Shown here piece by piece: positions 14,517 to 24,580 of a stretch of DNA of 64,000 bases. A program made the translations under genes and the position numbers. The notes beneath the pieces were generated by a model, which saw nothing but the letters and a program-made list of their open reading frames with translations, was not told where the DNA came from and did not search any database. Positions within the stretch are counted from its first letter, which is position 1. The number at the start of each line of letters is the position of its first letter. Source of the DNA: JBGAQP01 sp044220635 (GTDB taxonomy: Bacteria > Pseudomonadota > Gammaproteobacteria > Burkholderiales > Usitatibacteraceae); assembly GCA_044220635.1 (NCBI GenBank), contig JBGAQP010000006.1, positions 80,186 to 144,185 on the forward strand. The letters are read 5' to 3'.

Positions 14517-17105
14517 ATGAAGAAAGCGTTCTGGAGGGCCGACTGGTTCATCGGCCTGGTCGTCGCACTCGCCCTGCTGGGCTTCGCCCGGGTCTCGGGC
14601 GTGATGCCGGGCCTCGAGCGCTGGGCCTACGACCTCGGCGTGCGCCTGTCGACCAAGAACCCGAGCGACCGGGTCGCGGTCATCGCCATCGACGACCAGT
14701 CGATCGCCAACATCGGCCGCTGGCCCTGGCCGCGCGAAGTCCTCGCGAAGCTCACCGACCAGCTCGCCGCCGCCAAGGCGAAGGTGATCGGCAACACCGT
14801 CTTCTTCTTCGAGCCGCAGAAGGACCCGGGCCTGCAGTACGTCGAGCGCATGCTCGACCTCTACAACAAGGCCTGGCCCGCGGCCGCGCCGCAGGAGGCG
14901 CCGGGCGTGTCGGCTTTCGCGGCGGCCACTCCCGCGGCGCAGGTCGCCGCGCCATCCCCGGAAGTGGCCGAGATCGGCAAGCTCCTCGGCGAGGCCGCGG
15001 TCGCGCTCAACAGCGACGCGCGCCTCGCGGCGAGCGTGAAGGCGGCGGGCAACGTGCTGGTGCCGCTCGCCTTCGACCAGATGTCCTACGCGCCGCCCCC
15101 GGGAAAGCCCGACAGGCCGCTGCCCGAGTACGTGGCGAGGAACACGATCGGGGGCTTCTCCAACGCGGGAGGGCAGTTCCTCTACGGCGCCGTCGCGCTC
15201 ACGCCGATCGAGCAGGTCGGGGCTGCGGCCGCCGGCATCGGCCACCTCAACTCGAACCTCGACGAGGACGGCGCGACGCGCTTCGAGCCGCTCGTGATCG
15301 ACTACTACGGGCAGCAGTTCCCCTCGCTCTCGCTCATGATCGCCGCGAAGAGCCTGAACCTCACCTCCAAGGACATCCAGGCGAACCTCGGCGAGAGCGT
15401 CTCGGTGGGCGGCAAGACGATCCGTACCGACGACCTCGCGCAGATGTTCACCTACTTCTACAAGGACCGCGACGGGCGCCCGGCCTTCCCGATCGACTCC
15501 TTCTTCGACGTCTACTCGGGCAAGATCCCGGCTACGAAATACACCGACAAGATCGTGCTGATCGGGGCGACGGCGGCCGGCGTGGGCGCCAACCAGGTCA
15601 CGCCGATCTCGGCGCAGATGAACCCGGTCACCACGCTCGCGCACTCGGTCTCCTCGATCCTGCAGGAGCACTTCTTCGTGGCGCCGTCCTGGGGAGGGCT
15701 CGCTTCCCTGGGCGCCTACCTCGTCATCGCGCTCTACATCATCCTGCTGCTGCCGCGCCTCAAGGCGGGGATGGCCGCGGTCCTCACGGCGATCGTCCTC
15801 GTCGCGATCTTCGCCACGCACATCGGCCTCATGGTCGGACCCGGGATCTGGATCCAGCTGATGCTGCCCGCGACGCTGCTCGTGGTGGGGCACCTGCTGC
15901 TCACGACGACGCGCTTCCTCGTCACCGAGCGCGGCAAGGAGAAGGCCGACATCGAGGGGGCGGAGTCGAACCGCATGCTCGGCCTCGCCTTCCAGCAGCA
16001 GGGCCAGCTCGACATGGCCTTCGACAAGTTCCGCAAGTGCCCCTACGACGAGCAGGTCGGCGAGAACCTCTACTCGCTCGCGCTCGACTTCGAGCGCCGC
16101 CGGCAGTTCAACAAGGCCGAGAGCGTCTTCGGCTTCATCCACAAGAACGACCCGAAGTTCCGCGACGTCGCCGAGCGCATGCAGCGCGCCAAGGCGATGA
16201 GCGAGACGATCATCCTCGGGGGGTCGCCCGCCGCGCGCTCGAACGCCGCCACCGTGGTCATCCAGGGCGGGGGGGCCGAGAAGCCCATGCTCGGCCGCTA
16301 CCAGGTCGAGAAGGAGCTCGGCAAGGGCGCCATGGGCGTGGTCTACGGCGGCAAGGACCCCAAGATCGGCCGCCTGGTGGCGATCAAGACGATGGCGCTG
16401 TCGGCGGAGTTCGAGGCCGAGGAGCTGCAGGAGGCGAAGGAGCGCTTCTTCCGCGAGGCCGAGACCGCGGGGCGGCTCACGCACCCCAACATCGTGACGA
16501 TCTACGACGCCGGCGAGGAGCACGACCTGTGCTACATCGCCATGGAGCTGCTCAAGGGCAAGGACCTCGTGCCCTACACCAAGATGCCCAACCTCCTGCC
16601 GCCGGACAAGGTGCTCTCGATCGTCGAGCGCGTGGCCGACGCCCTGGGCTATGCGCACTCGATGGGCGTGGTGCACCGCGACATCAAGCCCGCGAACATC
16701 ATGTACGAGCCCGAGGGCGACGTGCCCAAGGTCACGGACTTCGGCATCGCCCGCGTGACGGACTCCTCGAAGACCAAGACCGGCATGGTGCTCGGCACCC
16801 CTTCGTACATGTCCCCCGAGCAGCTCGCGGGCAAGAAGATCGACGGGCGCAGCGACATCTTCTCGCTCGGCGTGACGCTTTTCCAGATGCTCACCGGCCG
16901 CCTGCCCTTCGAGGGCGAGTCGATGACGCAGCTCATGTTCGCGATCGCCAACAACCCGCACCCGCGCATCCGCGAGCTCAACCCGCAGCTGCCGGCGTGG
17001 ATCGACGCGATCATCGACAAGGCGCTCGCCAAGGACCTCAACGAGCGCTACCAGACCGGGGCGGAGTTCGCCGAGGCGATCCGCCAGGCGCGCAAGGGCG
17101 CGTAG
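14517..17105 (+). CDS. CHASE2-domain receptor Ser/Thr protein kinase
   Basis: The 862-residue receptor has an N-terminal membrane helix (about 10-28), a periplasmic CHASE2 sensor to about 385 with an Ala/Pro-rich insert near 120-145, and three membrane helices (about 390-470). A cytoplasmic helical, TPR-like stretch (about 485-560) precedes a eukaryotic-type kinase from 591. All key kinase elements are present: the GKGAMGVVYGG loop, lysine K624, HRD at 720-722 and DFG at 741-743. It should autophosphorylate in response to an extracytoplasmic signal that is not known. The DUF2889 gene follows six bases later. Confidence 0.93.
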   Translation: MKKAFWRADWFIGLVVALALLGFARVSGVMPGLERWAYDLGVRLSTKNPSDRVAVIAIDDQSIANIGRWPWPREVLAKLTDQLAAAKAKVIGNTVFFFEPQKDPGLQYVERMLDLYNKAWPAAAPQEAPGVSAFAAATPAAQVAAPSPEVAEIGKLLGEAAVALNSDARLAASVKAAGNVLVPLAFDQMSYAPPPGKPDRPLPEYVARNTIGGFSNAGGQFLYGAVALTPIEQVGAAAAGIGHLNSNLDEDGATRFEPLVIDYYGQQFPSLSLMIAAKSLNLTSKDIQANLGESVSVGGKTIRTDDLAQMFTYFYKDRDGRPAFPIDSFFDVYSGKIPATKYTDKIVLIGATAAGVGANQVTPISAQMNPVTTLAHSVSSILQEHFFVAPSWGGLASLGAYLVIALYIILLLPRLKAGMAAVLTAIVLVAIFATHIGLMVGPGIWIQLMLPATLLVVGHLLLTTTRFLVTERGKEKADIEGAESNRMLGLAFQQQGQLDMAFDKFRKCPYDEQVGENLYSLALDFERRRQFNKAESVFGFIHKNDPKFRDVAERMQRAKAMSETIILGGSPAARSNAATVVIQGGGAEKPMLGRYQVEKELGKGAMGVVYGGKDPKIGRLVAIKTMALSAEFEAEELQEAKERFFREAETAGRLTHPNIVTIYDAGEEHDLCYIAMELLKGKDLVPYTKMPNLLPPDKVLSIVERVADALGYAHSMGVVHRDIKPANIMYEPEGDVPKVTDFGIARVTDSSKTKTGMVLGTPSYMSPEQLAGKKIDGRSDIFSLGVTLFQMLTGRLPFEGESMTQLMFAIANNPHPRIRELNPQLPAWIDAIIDKALAKDLNERYQTGAEFAEAIRQARKGA

Positions 17106-17111
17106 GAGTCG

Positions 17112-17681
17112 ATGCCGCTTCCCGAGCCCCGGGCCCCGCGCTCGGCCCTGCACCGGCGCCGCATCGAGATCGTCGGCTACCGGCGCGAGGACGGCCTCTA
17201 CGACATCGAGGGGCACCTCCTCGACCGCAAGGACGTGGAGTTCAAGGTGGGCGGGGAATTGCGCCCCCCGGGCGCGCCCGTCCACTCGATGTGGCTGCGG
17301 ATCACGGTCGATGCCCACCTGAGGATCGTCGACGCCGCGGCCTCGACCGACGCGATGCCCTACGCGGGCGAGTGCGACCGCATCGCGCCCGACTACCGAA
17401 AGCTCGTCGGGCTCACCATCGGCCCCGGGTACCTGCGGCGCCTGAAGGAGCTCCTCGGGGGCGTGCGCGGATGCACCCACGTCACCGAGCTCGCGGGCTC
17501 GCTCGCCACCGCCGCCTTCCAGACCTTCGCGGGGCAGGGCCTGTCGGACCCGCACCGCAAGCCCCCGCAGATCGACCGCTGCCACGCGCTCGAGTCGTCC
17601 TCGGCGGTGGTCGCGAAGTTCTATCCCAAGTGGTACCGCGGTCCCGGAACGCCTTCGGGCGGGGAGAGCGAGACCCACTGA
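17112..17681 (+). CDS. DUF2889 protein
   Basis: This 189-residue soluble protein matches the DUF2889 family: it opens with LHRRRIEIVGYRREDGLYDI, continues HLLDRKDVEF, and contains GLTIGPGYLRRLKELLGGVRGCTH and DRCHALESSSAVVAKFYPKW. Conserved Cys and His residues (C148-less core; GCTH and CHAL) hint at a metal or cofactor site, but no function is established. It starts six bases after the CHASE2 kinase and may be co-transcribed, although members of the family also occur elsewhere. Confidence 0.78.
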   Translation: MPLPEPRAPRSALHRRRIEIVGYRREDGLYDIEGHLLDRKDVEFKVGGELRPPGAPVHSMWLRITVDAHLRIVDAAASTDAMPYAGECDRIAPDYRKLVGLTIGPGYLRRLKELLGGVRGCTHVTELAGSLATAAFQTFAGQGLSDPHRKPPQIDRCHALESSSAVVAKFYPKWYRGPGTPSGGESETH

Positions 17682-17699
17682 GGCCGGGCCGGCGGGATC

Positions 17700-17743
17700 C
17701 TGCCCCAGGTCAAGGCGGGAGCGGCACGCCCGGCTGATAAAAT
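17700..17743 (+). promoter_or_regulatory. sucCD promoter with degenerate FNR-like half site
   Basis: TAAAAT at 17738-17743 is a good -10 element. Upstream, CTGCC-CCAG-GTCAA (17700-17713) matches the right half of an FNR-family box and three of five bases of the left half. Its centre is 31.5 bases from the -10 start, within one base of the two better boxes in this window. The weak left half makes regulation doubtful. Confidence 0.3.
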
Positions 17744-17788
17744 CCGGGCTCCAACCCCGATTCCCCGTCCCTCCCTCCCGGATCCTCC

Positions 17789-18970
<1,182 letters not shown>

Positions 18971-18994
18971 AGAAGAAGGGACTAGGGAACGGAC

Positions 18995-19870
18995 ATGAGC
19001 ATCCTCATCGACAAGGACACCAAGGTCATCACGCAGGGCATCACCGGCAAGACCGGCCAGTTCCACACGCGCATGTGCCGCGAGTACGCCAACGGCAAGA
19101 ACTGCTTCGTCGCGGGCGTGAACCCGAAGAAGGCGGGCGAGGACTTCGAGGGCGTGCCGATCTACGGCACGGTCAAGGAGGCCAGAGCGGCCACGGGGGC
19201 CACGGTGTCGGTCATCTACGTCCCGCCGCCCTTCGCCGCGGCCGCGATCGACGAGGCGGTGGACGCGGGCCTCGACTTCGTCATCTGCATCACCGAAGGG
19301 ATCCCCGTGCGCGACATGATCAGGACGCGCTACCGCATGCAGGGGAAGAAGACGATCCTCCTCGGGCCCAACTGCCCGGGGATCATCACGCCCGACGAGA
19401 TCAAGATCGGCATCATGCCCGGCCACATCCACCGCAAGGGCCGCATCGGCGTGGTCTCGCGTTCGGGCACGCTCACCTACGAGGCGGTGGGCCAGCTCAC
19501 GGCGCTCGGTCTCGGCCAGTCCTCGGCCGTCGGCATCGGCGGCGACCCCGTCAACGGCTTGAAGCACATCGACCTGCTCAAGCTCTTCAACGACGACCCC
19601 GGGACCGACGCCGTGATCATGATCGGCGAGATCGGCGGCTCCGACGAGGAGACGGCGGCGCGCTGGGTGAAGGCGAACATGAGCAAGCCCGTCGTGGGCT
19701 TCATCGCCGGGGTCACCGCCCCGCCGGGCAAGCGCATGGGGCACGCGGGCGCGATCATCTCCGGGGGCAAGGGCACGGCGCAGGAGAAGCTCGCCGTGAT
19801 GGAGGCGTGCGGGATCAAGGTCACGCGCAACCCCGCGGAGATGGGCACGCTCCTCAAGTCGGTGCTCTGA
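18995..19870 (+). CDS. sucD: Succinate--CoA ligase alpha subunit
   Basis: The 291-residue protein starts MSILIDKDTKVITQGITGKT, binds CoA through its N-terminal Rossmann domain, and carries the phosphohistidine segment GHAGAIISGGKGTAQEK near residues 249-265; the active histidine is in GHAG. It forms the alpha subunit with the SucC product encoded just upstream. Length and motifs are entirely typical. A GC-rich hairpin follows the gene. Confidence 0.97.
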   Translation: MSILIDKDTKVITQGITGKTGQFHTRMCREYANGKNCFVAGVNPKKAGEDFEGVPIYGTVKEARAATGATVSVIYVPPPFAAAAIDEAVDAGLDFVICITEGIPVRDMIRTRYRMQGKKTILLGPNCPGIITPDEIKIGIMPGHIHRKGRIGVVSRSGTLTYEAVGQLTALGLGQSSAVGIGGDPVNGLKHIDLLKLFNDDPGTDAVIMIGEIGGSDEETAARWVKANMSKPVVGFIAGVTAPPGKRMGHAGAIISGGKGTAQEKLAVMEACGIKVTRNPAEMGTLLKSVL

Positions 19871-19883
19871 GGCCCGGCGCTCG

Positions 19884-19902
19884 CCCCCGCGGGCCGCGGG
19901 GG
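19884..19902 (+). terminator. GC-rich hairpin after sucCD
   Basis: CCCCCGC (19884-19890) pairs with GCGGGGG (19896-19902) around five bases, 14 bases after the sucD stop. No T-run follows, so termination may need Rho. Confidence 0.45.
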
Positions 19903-19921
19903 GCGCGGCCGCCCGCGGCGC

Positions 19922-19964
19922 TTGACCCCCGTCAAGCGGAATTCCGCCCCCGATTGGCTACTCT
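19922..19964 (+). promoter_or_regulatory. FNR-family box and -10 element for the formate dehydrogenase operon
   Basis: TTGAC-CCCC-GTCAA (19922-19935) is a perfect dyad of the type bound by FNR, DNR, NnrR or FixK proteins. With the flanking G and C it is a seven-base inverted repeat (19920-19937). TACTCT at 19959-19964 is a -10 candidate; its first base is 30.5 bases from the box centre, exactly as at the oxc promoter. The predicted transcript start near 19971 leaves a leader of about 80 bases. The dyad could alternatively be part of a terminator hairpin for sucD, but it lacks a T-run. Confidence 0.6.
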
Positions 19965-20051
19965 AGTGTCCGGCTCGCATCCGCCGGCTCGCGTCGGGCC
20001 CTCCGGGGCCGCGCGGATGCGACGCCCCGCCCACGAGGACCGCCCCAGGCC

Positions 20052-21734
20052 ATGAACGACCGCGTCGTCATACCGCCTTCGCAGATCCGCCGCGCGCGCC
20101 CCACGCCCAAGGGCCGCGCCGTGGACGCGCGCGCGCGCGCGCAGGTCGCGCGCATCCTCGGGGATGCGCCGCGCGAGCGCGAGCACCTCGTCGAGAACCT
20201 GCACCGCATCCAGGACGCGCTCGGCCACCTCCCGGCCGCCGAGCTCGCCGCGCTCGCCGAGGCGATGAAGCTCTCCCAGGCCGAGGTCTACGAGGTCGCG
20301 ACCTTCTACCACCACTTCGACGTGGTGAAGGAAGGCGAGGCCGCGCCCCCGGCGGTGACGGTGCGCGTGTGCGAGACGCTTTCGTGCGCGATGGCGGGTT
20401 CCGGGGCGCTGCTCGAGAAGCTGCGGTCCACGCTCGGCCCGAAGGTGCGCGTCCTCGCCGCGCCCTGCATCGGGCGCTGCGACGAGGCCCCGGCGGTGTG
20501 CGTGGGCCACAACGCCTTCGGGCATGCCAGCGCGGAAAGCGTGGCCGCGGCGGTGAAGGCGGGCGCGACGAAGGCGGCGGCGACGAAGCACGTCGGCTAC
20601 GCCGCCTACCGCGCGGCGGGCGGCTACGCCGCCTGGCTCGATTGCGTGAATGGCCGTCGCGAGCTCGAATCGGTGCTCAAGGCGATGGAGGACTCGGGCC
20701 TGCGCGGCCTGGGCGGCGCGGGCTTTCCGGCGGGCCGCAAGTGGCGGATCGTGCGCGCGGAAGCCGCGCCCAGGCTCATGGCGGTCAACATCGACGAGGG
20801 CGAGCCCGGTACCTTCAAGGACCGCCACTACCTCGAACGCGACCCGCACCGCTTCCTCGAGGGCGTGCTCATCGCCGCCTGGGCCGTGGGGATCGACACG
20901 GTCTACATCTACCTGCGCGACGAATACCACGCCTGCCGCGAGACGCTCGGGCGGGAGCTCCGGCTCCTCGAGGCCGATGCGCCCGCGAAGCTCCCGGCGA
21001 TCCACCTGCGCCGCGGCGCGGGCGCCTACATCTGCGGCGAGGAGTCCGCGATGATCGAGTCGATCGAGGGCAAGCGCGGCATGCCGCGCCTGCGCCCGCC
21101 CTACGTCGCGCAGGTGGGCCTCTTCGGGCGCCCCACGCTCGAGCACAACATGGAGACGCTGCACTGGGTGCGCGACATCCTCGAGAAGGGCCCGGCCTGG
21201 TTCGCCTCGCAGGGGCGCCACGGCCGGAAGGGGCTGCGCTCGTTCTCGGTTTCGGGGCGCGTGAAGAAGCCGGGGGTGCATCTCGCGCCGGCGGGCATCA
21301 CCGTGAAGGAGCTGATCGCGGAATTCTGCGGCGGCATGCAGGACGGCCACGAGTTCCGCGCCTACCTCCCGGGCGGCGCCTCGGGCGGGATCCTACCCGC
21401 GTCGATGGGCGACATCCCGCTCGATTTCGACACGCTGCAACCCCACGGCTGCTTCATCGGTTCGGCGGCGGTGATCGTGCTCTCGCAGCACGACCGGGCG
21501 CGCGACGCCGCCGCGAACCTCATGCGCTTCTTCGAGCACGAGTCCTGCGGCCAGTGCACGCCCTGCCGCGCGGGGACCGCGAAGGCGGCGGCACTCATGG
21601 AAGCGCCGAAGTGGGACGCGAAGCTCCTCGAGGAGCTCTCGCAGGCCATGGCCGATGCCTCGATCTGCGGCCTCGGGCAGGCCGCGCCCAATCCGATCCG
21701 CTGCGTCCTCAAGCACTTCGGCGACGAGGTCTGA
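20052..21734 (+). CDS. NAD-dependent formate dehydrogenase, fused NuoE-NuoF-type subunit
   Basis: The 560 residues join two proteins that are usually separate. Residues about 30-165 are NuoE-like with a [2Fe-2S] site at C107, C112, C139 and C143. Residues about 190-560 are NuoF-like, with the FMN/NADH region GLRGLGGAGFPAGRKW and a [4Fe-4S] site at C499, C502, C505 and C539. The subunit passes electrons from the formate-oxidising subunit to NAD+. The two-gene arrangement with a fused diaphorase subunit is that of the tungsten enzyme FDH1 of Methylorubrum extorquens, rather than the fdsGBA operon. It lies 16 bases before the alpha subunit gene. Confidence 0.92.
   Translation: MNDRVVIPPSQIRRARPTPKGRAVDARARAQVARILGDAPREREHLVENLHRIQDALGHLPAAELAALAEAMKLSQAEVYEVATFYHHFDVVKEGEAAPPAVTVRVCETLSCAMAGSGALLEKLRSTLGPKVRVLAAPCIGRCDEAPAVCVGHNAFGHASAESVAAAVKAGATKAAATKHVGYAAYRAAGGYAAWLDCVNGRRELESVLKAMEDSGLRGLGGAGFPAGRKWRIVRAEAAPRLMAVNIDEGEPGTFKDRHYLERDPHRFLEGVLIAAWAVGIDTVYIYLRDEYHACRETLGRELRLLEADAPAKLPAIHLRRGAGAYICGEESAMIESIEGKRGMPRLRPPYVAQVGLFGRPTLEHNMETLHWVRDILEKGPAWFASQGRHGRKGLRSFSVSGRVKKPGVHLAPAGITVKELIAEFCGGMQDGHEFRAYLPGGASGGILPASMGDIPLDFDTLQPHGCFIGSAAVIVLSQHDRARDAAANLMRFFEHESCGQCTPCRAGTAKAAALMEAPKWDAKLLEELSQAMADASICGLGQAAPNPIRCVLKHFGDEV
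20126..20142 (+). repeat. CG dinucleotide repeat inside the formate dehydrogenase gene
   Basis: Seventeen bases of alternating C and G encode an Ala-Arg run near residues 25-31, ahead of the NuoE-like domain. Such tracts can slip during replication, and a slip here would shift the frame at the start of the protein. Confidence 0.6.
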
Positions 21735-21750
21735 GGGCGAGGAGCGAGCC

Positions 21751-24564
21751 ATGAAGATGAACGAGCCGGTGGGCGCGCAGGCGATCGAGTTCAAGCTCAA
21801 CGGCGAGACGGTCTCCGCGCTCGCCGGCGAGACGATCCTCCAGGCCGCGGCGCGCCACGGCGTCGAGATCCCGCACCTCTGCTACAGGGAGGGCATGCGG
21901 CCCGACGGCAACTGCCGCGCCTGCGTGGTCGAGATCCAGGGCGAGCGGGTGCTCGCACCCTCCTGCTGCCGCAGCCCCGCGAAGGACATGGAGGTCTCCA
22001 CCGAGTCGCCGCGGGCGCGCCACTCGCAGAGGATGGTGCTCGAGCTGCTGCTCGCCGACGCCCCCGCCGCGGACCTCAAGCCCGGCGCGAACGAGCTCGC
22101 CGACTGGTCGGCGCGGCTCGGCGTGAACGCCTCGCGCTTTCCCGCGCGGGCGCAGCCCGCGCCCGATCCCTCGCACCCGGCGATGGCGGTGAACCTGGAT
22201 GCCTGCATCCAGTGCACGCGCTGCCTGCGGGCGTGCCGCGAGGAGCAGGCGAACGACGTGATCGGCTATGCCTTCCGCGGCTCCCACGCGAAGATCGCCT
22301 TCGATTTCGACGATCCCATGGGGCAGTCGACCTGTGTCGCCTGCGGCGAATGCGTGCAGGCCTGCCCCACCGGGGCGCTCGCACCCGCGAAGGGCGCCTA
22401 CGCGGTGGCGGGCACGAGGAAGGTCGATTCGGTGTGTCCCTTCTGCGGCGTGGGCTGCCAGCTCACCTACCACGTGAAGGCGAACGCGATCGTGCGCGTC
22501 GAGGGCCGCGACGGCCCGGCCAACCACGAGCGGCTGTGCGTGAAGGGCCGCTTCGGCTTCGACTACGTCTCGCACCCCCACCGGCTCACGAAGCCGCTCG
22601 TGCGCAAGCCCGGCGCGCCCAAGCACGCGGACTTCCGCATGGACCCGCTCGCCTGGTCGGAAGTCTTCCGCGAGGCGAGCTGGGAGGAGGCGCTCGATGT
22701 CGCGGCCCATGGCCTCGCGAAGGTGCGCGATCGCGACGGCGGAAGCGCGCTCGCCGGCTTCGGCAGCGCGAAGGGCTCGAACGAGGAGGCCTACCTCTTC
22801 CAGAAGCTCGTGCGCACGGGCTTCGGCACGAACAACGTCGACCACTGCACGCGGCTGTGCCACGCCTCGTCGGTCGCCGCCCTCCTCGAGGGCATCGGCT
22901 CGGGCGCGGTCTCCAACCAGGTCTCGGACGTGGCGAAGGCCGAGGTGATCTTCCTCATCGGCGCGAACCCGACCTCGAACCACCCGGTGGCGGCGACTTT
23001 CATCAAGAACGCCACGCGGCGCGGCGCGAGGCTCATCGTCGCCGATCCCCGGCGCAACGACATCGCGCGCCACGCCTGGCGGTACCTGCAGTTCAACGCC
23101 GATACGGACGTGGCGCTCCTGAACGCCATGATCCACACGATCGTCGAGGAGAACCTCGTCGATCCCGAGTTCATCCGCCAGCGCACCACGGGCTTCGAGG
23201 CGCTCAAGGAGAACGCGAGGGGCTTCAGCCCCGAGGCGATGGCGCCGGTGTGCGGCATCCCCGCGGAGACGATCCGCGAAGTGGCGCGCGCCTACGCGAC
23301 CTCGAAGGCCTCGATGATCCTCTGGGGGATGGGCATCTCGCAGCACGTGCACGGCACGGACAATGCCCGCTGCCTCATCGCCCTCACGCTCATGACCGGG
23401 CAGATCGGCAAGCCCGGCTCCGGGCTGCACCCGCTGCGGGGCCAGAACAACGTCCAGGGCGCCTCGGACGCGGGCCTCATCCCGATGATGTTCCCGGACT
23501 ACCAGCGCGTGGACAACCCGGAGGCGAACGCGCGCTTCGAGAAGCTCTGGGGCCGCGCGCTCGATCGCAAGCCCGGGCTCACGGTCGTCGAGATCATGGA
23601 CGCCGCCTGCGAGGGCCGCATCAAGGGCATGTACGTCATGGGCGAGAACCCCGCGATGTCGGATCCCAACGCGCACCACGCCCGCGAGGGCCTCGCGAGG
23701 CTCGAGCACCTCGTCGTGCAGGACATCTTCCTCACCGAGACGGCCTACCTCGCCGACGTCGTGCTCCCGGCGTCGGCCTGGCCCGAGAAGTCGGGCACCG
23801 TGACCAACACCGACCGCATGGTGCAGCTCGGCCGCCGCGCGCTCGACCTGCCCGGCGACGCGCGCCAGGACCTGTGGATCATCCAGCAGCTCGCCCGGCG
23901 CCTCGGGCTCGACTGGGACTACCCGGGCGAGGAGAGCGGTGCGGCCGCGGTCTACGAGGAGATGCGCCACGCGATGAACTCCATCGGCGGCATCTCCTGG
24001 GAGCGCCTCGAGCGGCAATCGAGCGTCACCTATCCCTGCCGCACCGAGGACGATCCCGGGCAGAGCGTCGTCTTCACCGACAAGTTCCCGACGAAGGACG
24101 GGCGCGGGCGCTTCGTCCCGGCGGACCTGATCCCGGCCAACGAGCGTCCCGACGCCGCGTATCCCTTCGTGCTGATCACGGGCCGCCAGCTCGAGCACTG
24201 GCACACGGGCGCCATGACGCGGCGCGCCTCGGTGCTCGACGCGATCGAGCCGCGGGCGACGGCTTCCTTCCACCCGCTCGACCTCGAGGCCCTGGGGGCC
24301 GCGCCGGGCGAGGTCGTCACGGTCGCCTCGCGCCGCGGCAGCATCGCGCTCAGCGCGCGCGCCGACGACGGCACGCCGCGCGGCTCGGTCTTCATCCCGT
24401 TCGCCTTCTACGAGGCGGCGGCCAACCTCCTGACCAATCCCGCGCTCGACCCCTTCGGAAAGATCGCCGAGCTCAAGTACTGCGCGGTGAAGGTGACGAA
24501 GGGCGGGGAGCTCGCGAAGCTCGCGAGCTACGGCGGCGGACAGTCGTTCGCGCCGGGCGCCTGA
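21751..24564 (+). CDS. NAD-dependent formate dehydrogenase catalytic subunit
   Basis: The 937-residue molybdopterin (Mo or W) subunit oxidises formate to CO2. In order it has a NuoG-like [2Fe-2S] domain (C44, C55, C58, C72), two ferredoxin-type [4Fe-4S] sites (C152/155/158/162 and C195/198/201/205), the cluster next to the cofactor (C229, C232, C236, C263), the bis-MGD domains and a C-terminal cofactor-cap domain. The metal-ligand position is C370, followed by H371 (CTRLCHASS), so this is a cysteine enzyme rather than a selenocysteine one. The ATG at 21751 follows GAGGAGCGAG; an earlier in-frame ATG lies inside the upstream gene. No fdhD or cofactor gene is adjacent. Confidence 0.95.
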   Translation: MKMNEPVGAQAIEFKLNGETVSALAGETILQAAARHGVEIPHLCYREGMRPDGNCRACVVEIQGERVLAPSCCRSPAKDMEVSTESPRARHSQRMVLELLLADAPAADLKPGANELADWSARLGVNASRFPARAQPAPDPSHPAMAVNLDACIQCTRCLRACREEQANDVIGYAFRGSHAKIAFDFDDPMGQSTCVACGECVQACPTGALAPAKGAYAVAGTRKVDSVCPFCGVGCQLTYHVKANAIVRVEGRDGPANHERLCVKGRFGFDYVSHPHRLTKPLVRKPGAPKHADFRMDPLAWSEVFREASWEEALDVAAHGLAKVRDRDGGSALAGFGSAKGSNEEAYLFQKLVRTGFGTNNVDHCTRLCHASSVAALLEGIGSGAVSNQVSDVAKAEVIFLIGANPTSNHPVAATFIKNATRRGARLIVADPRRNDIARHAWRYLQFNADTDVALLNAMIHTIVEENLVDPEFIRQRTTGFEALKENARGFSPEAMAPVCGIPAETIREVARAYATSKASMILWGMGISQHVHGTDNARCLIALTLMTGQIGKPGSGLHPLRGQNNVQGASDAGLIPMMFPDYQRVDNPEANARFEKLWGRALDRKPGLTVVEIMDAACEGRIKGMYVMGENPAMSDPNAHHAREGLARLEHLVVQDIFLTETAYLADVVLPASAWPEKSGTVTNTDRMVQLGRRALDLPGDARQDLWIIQQLARRLGLDWDYPGEESGAAAVYEEMRHAMNSIGGISWERLERQSSVTYPCRTEDDPGQSVVFTDKFPTKDGRGRFVPADLIPANERPDAAYPFVLITGRQLEHWHTGAMTRRASVLDAIEPRATASFHPLDLEALGAAPGEVVTVASRRGSIALSARADDGTPRGSVFIPFAFYEAAANLLTNPALDPFGKIAELKYCAVKVTKGGELAKLASYGGGQSFAPGA

Positions 24565-24580
24565 GGCGCAGGGAGCGCGC

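Noticed and set aside
13200..17678. A 1492-codon open frame on the minus strand opposite the kinase region
   Set aside because: Same cause: it is complementary to the CHASE2 kinase and neighbours and shows no recognisable domain.
22856..22861. Possible selenocysteine at the formate dehydrogenase active site
   Set aside because: The codon for residue 370 is TGC, not TGA, and the frame is open throughout.
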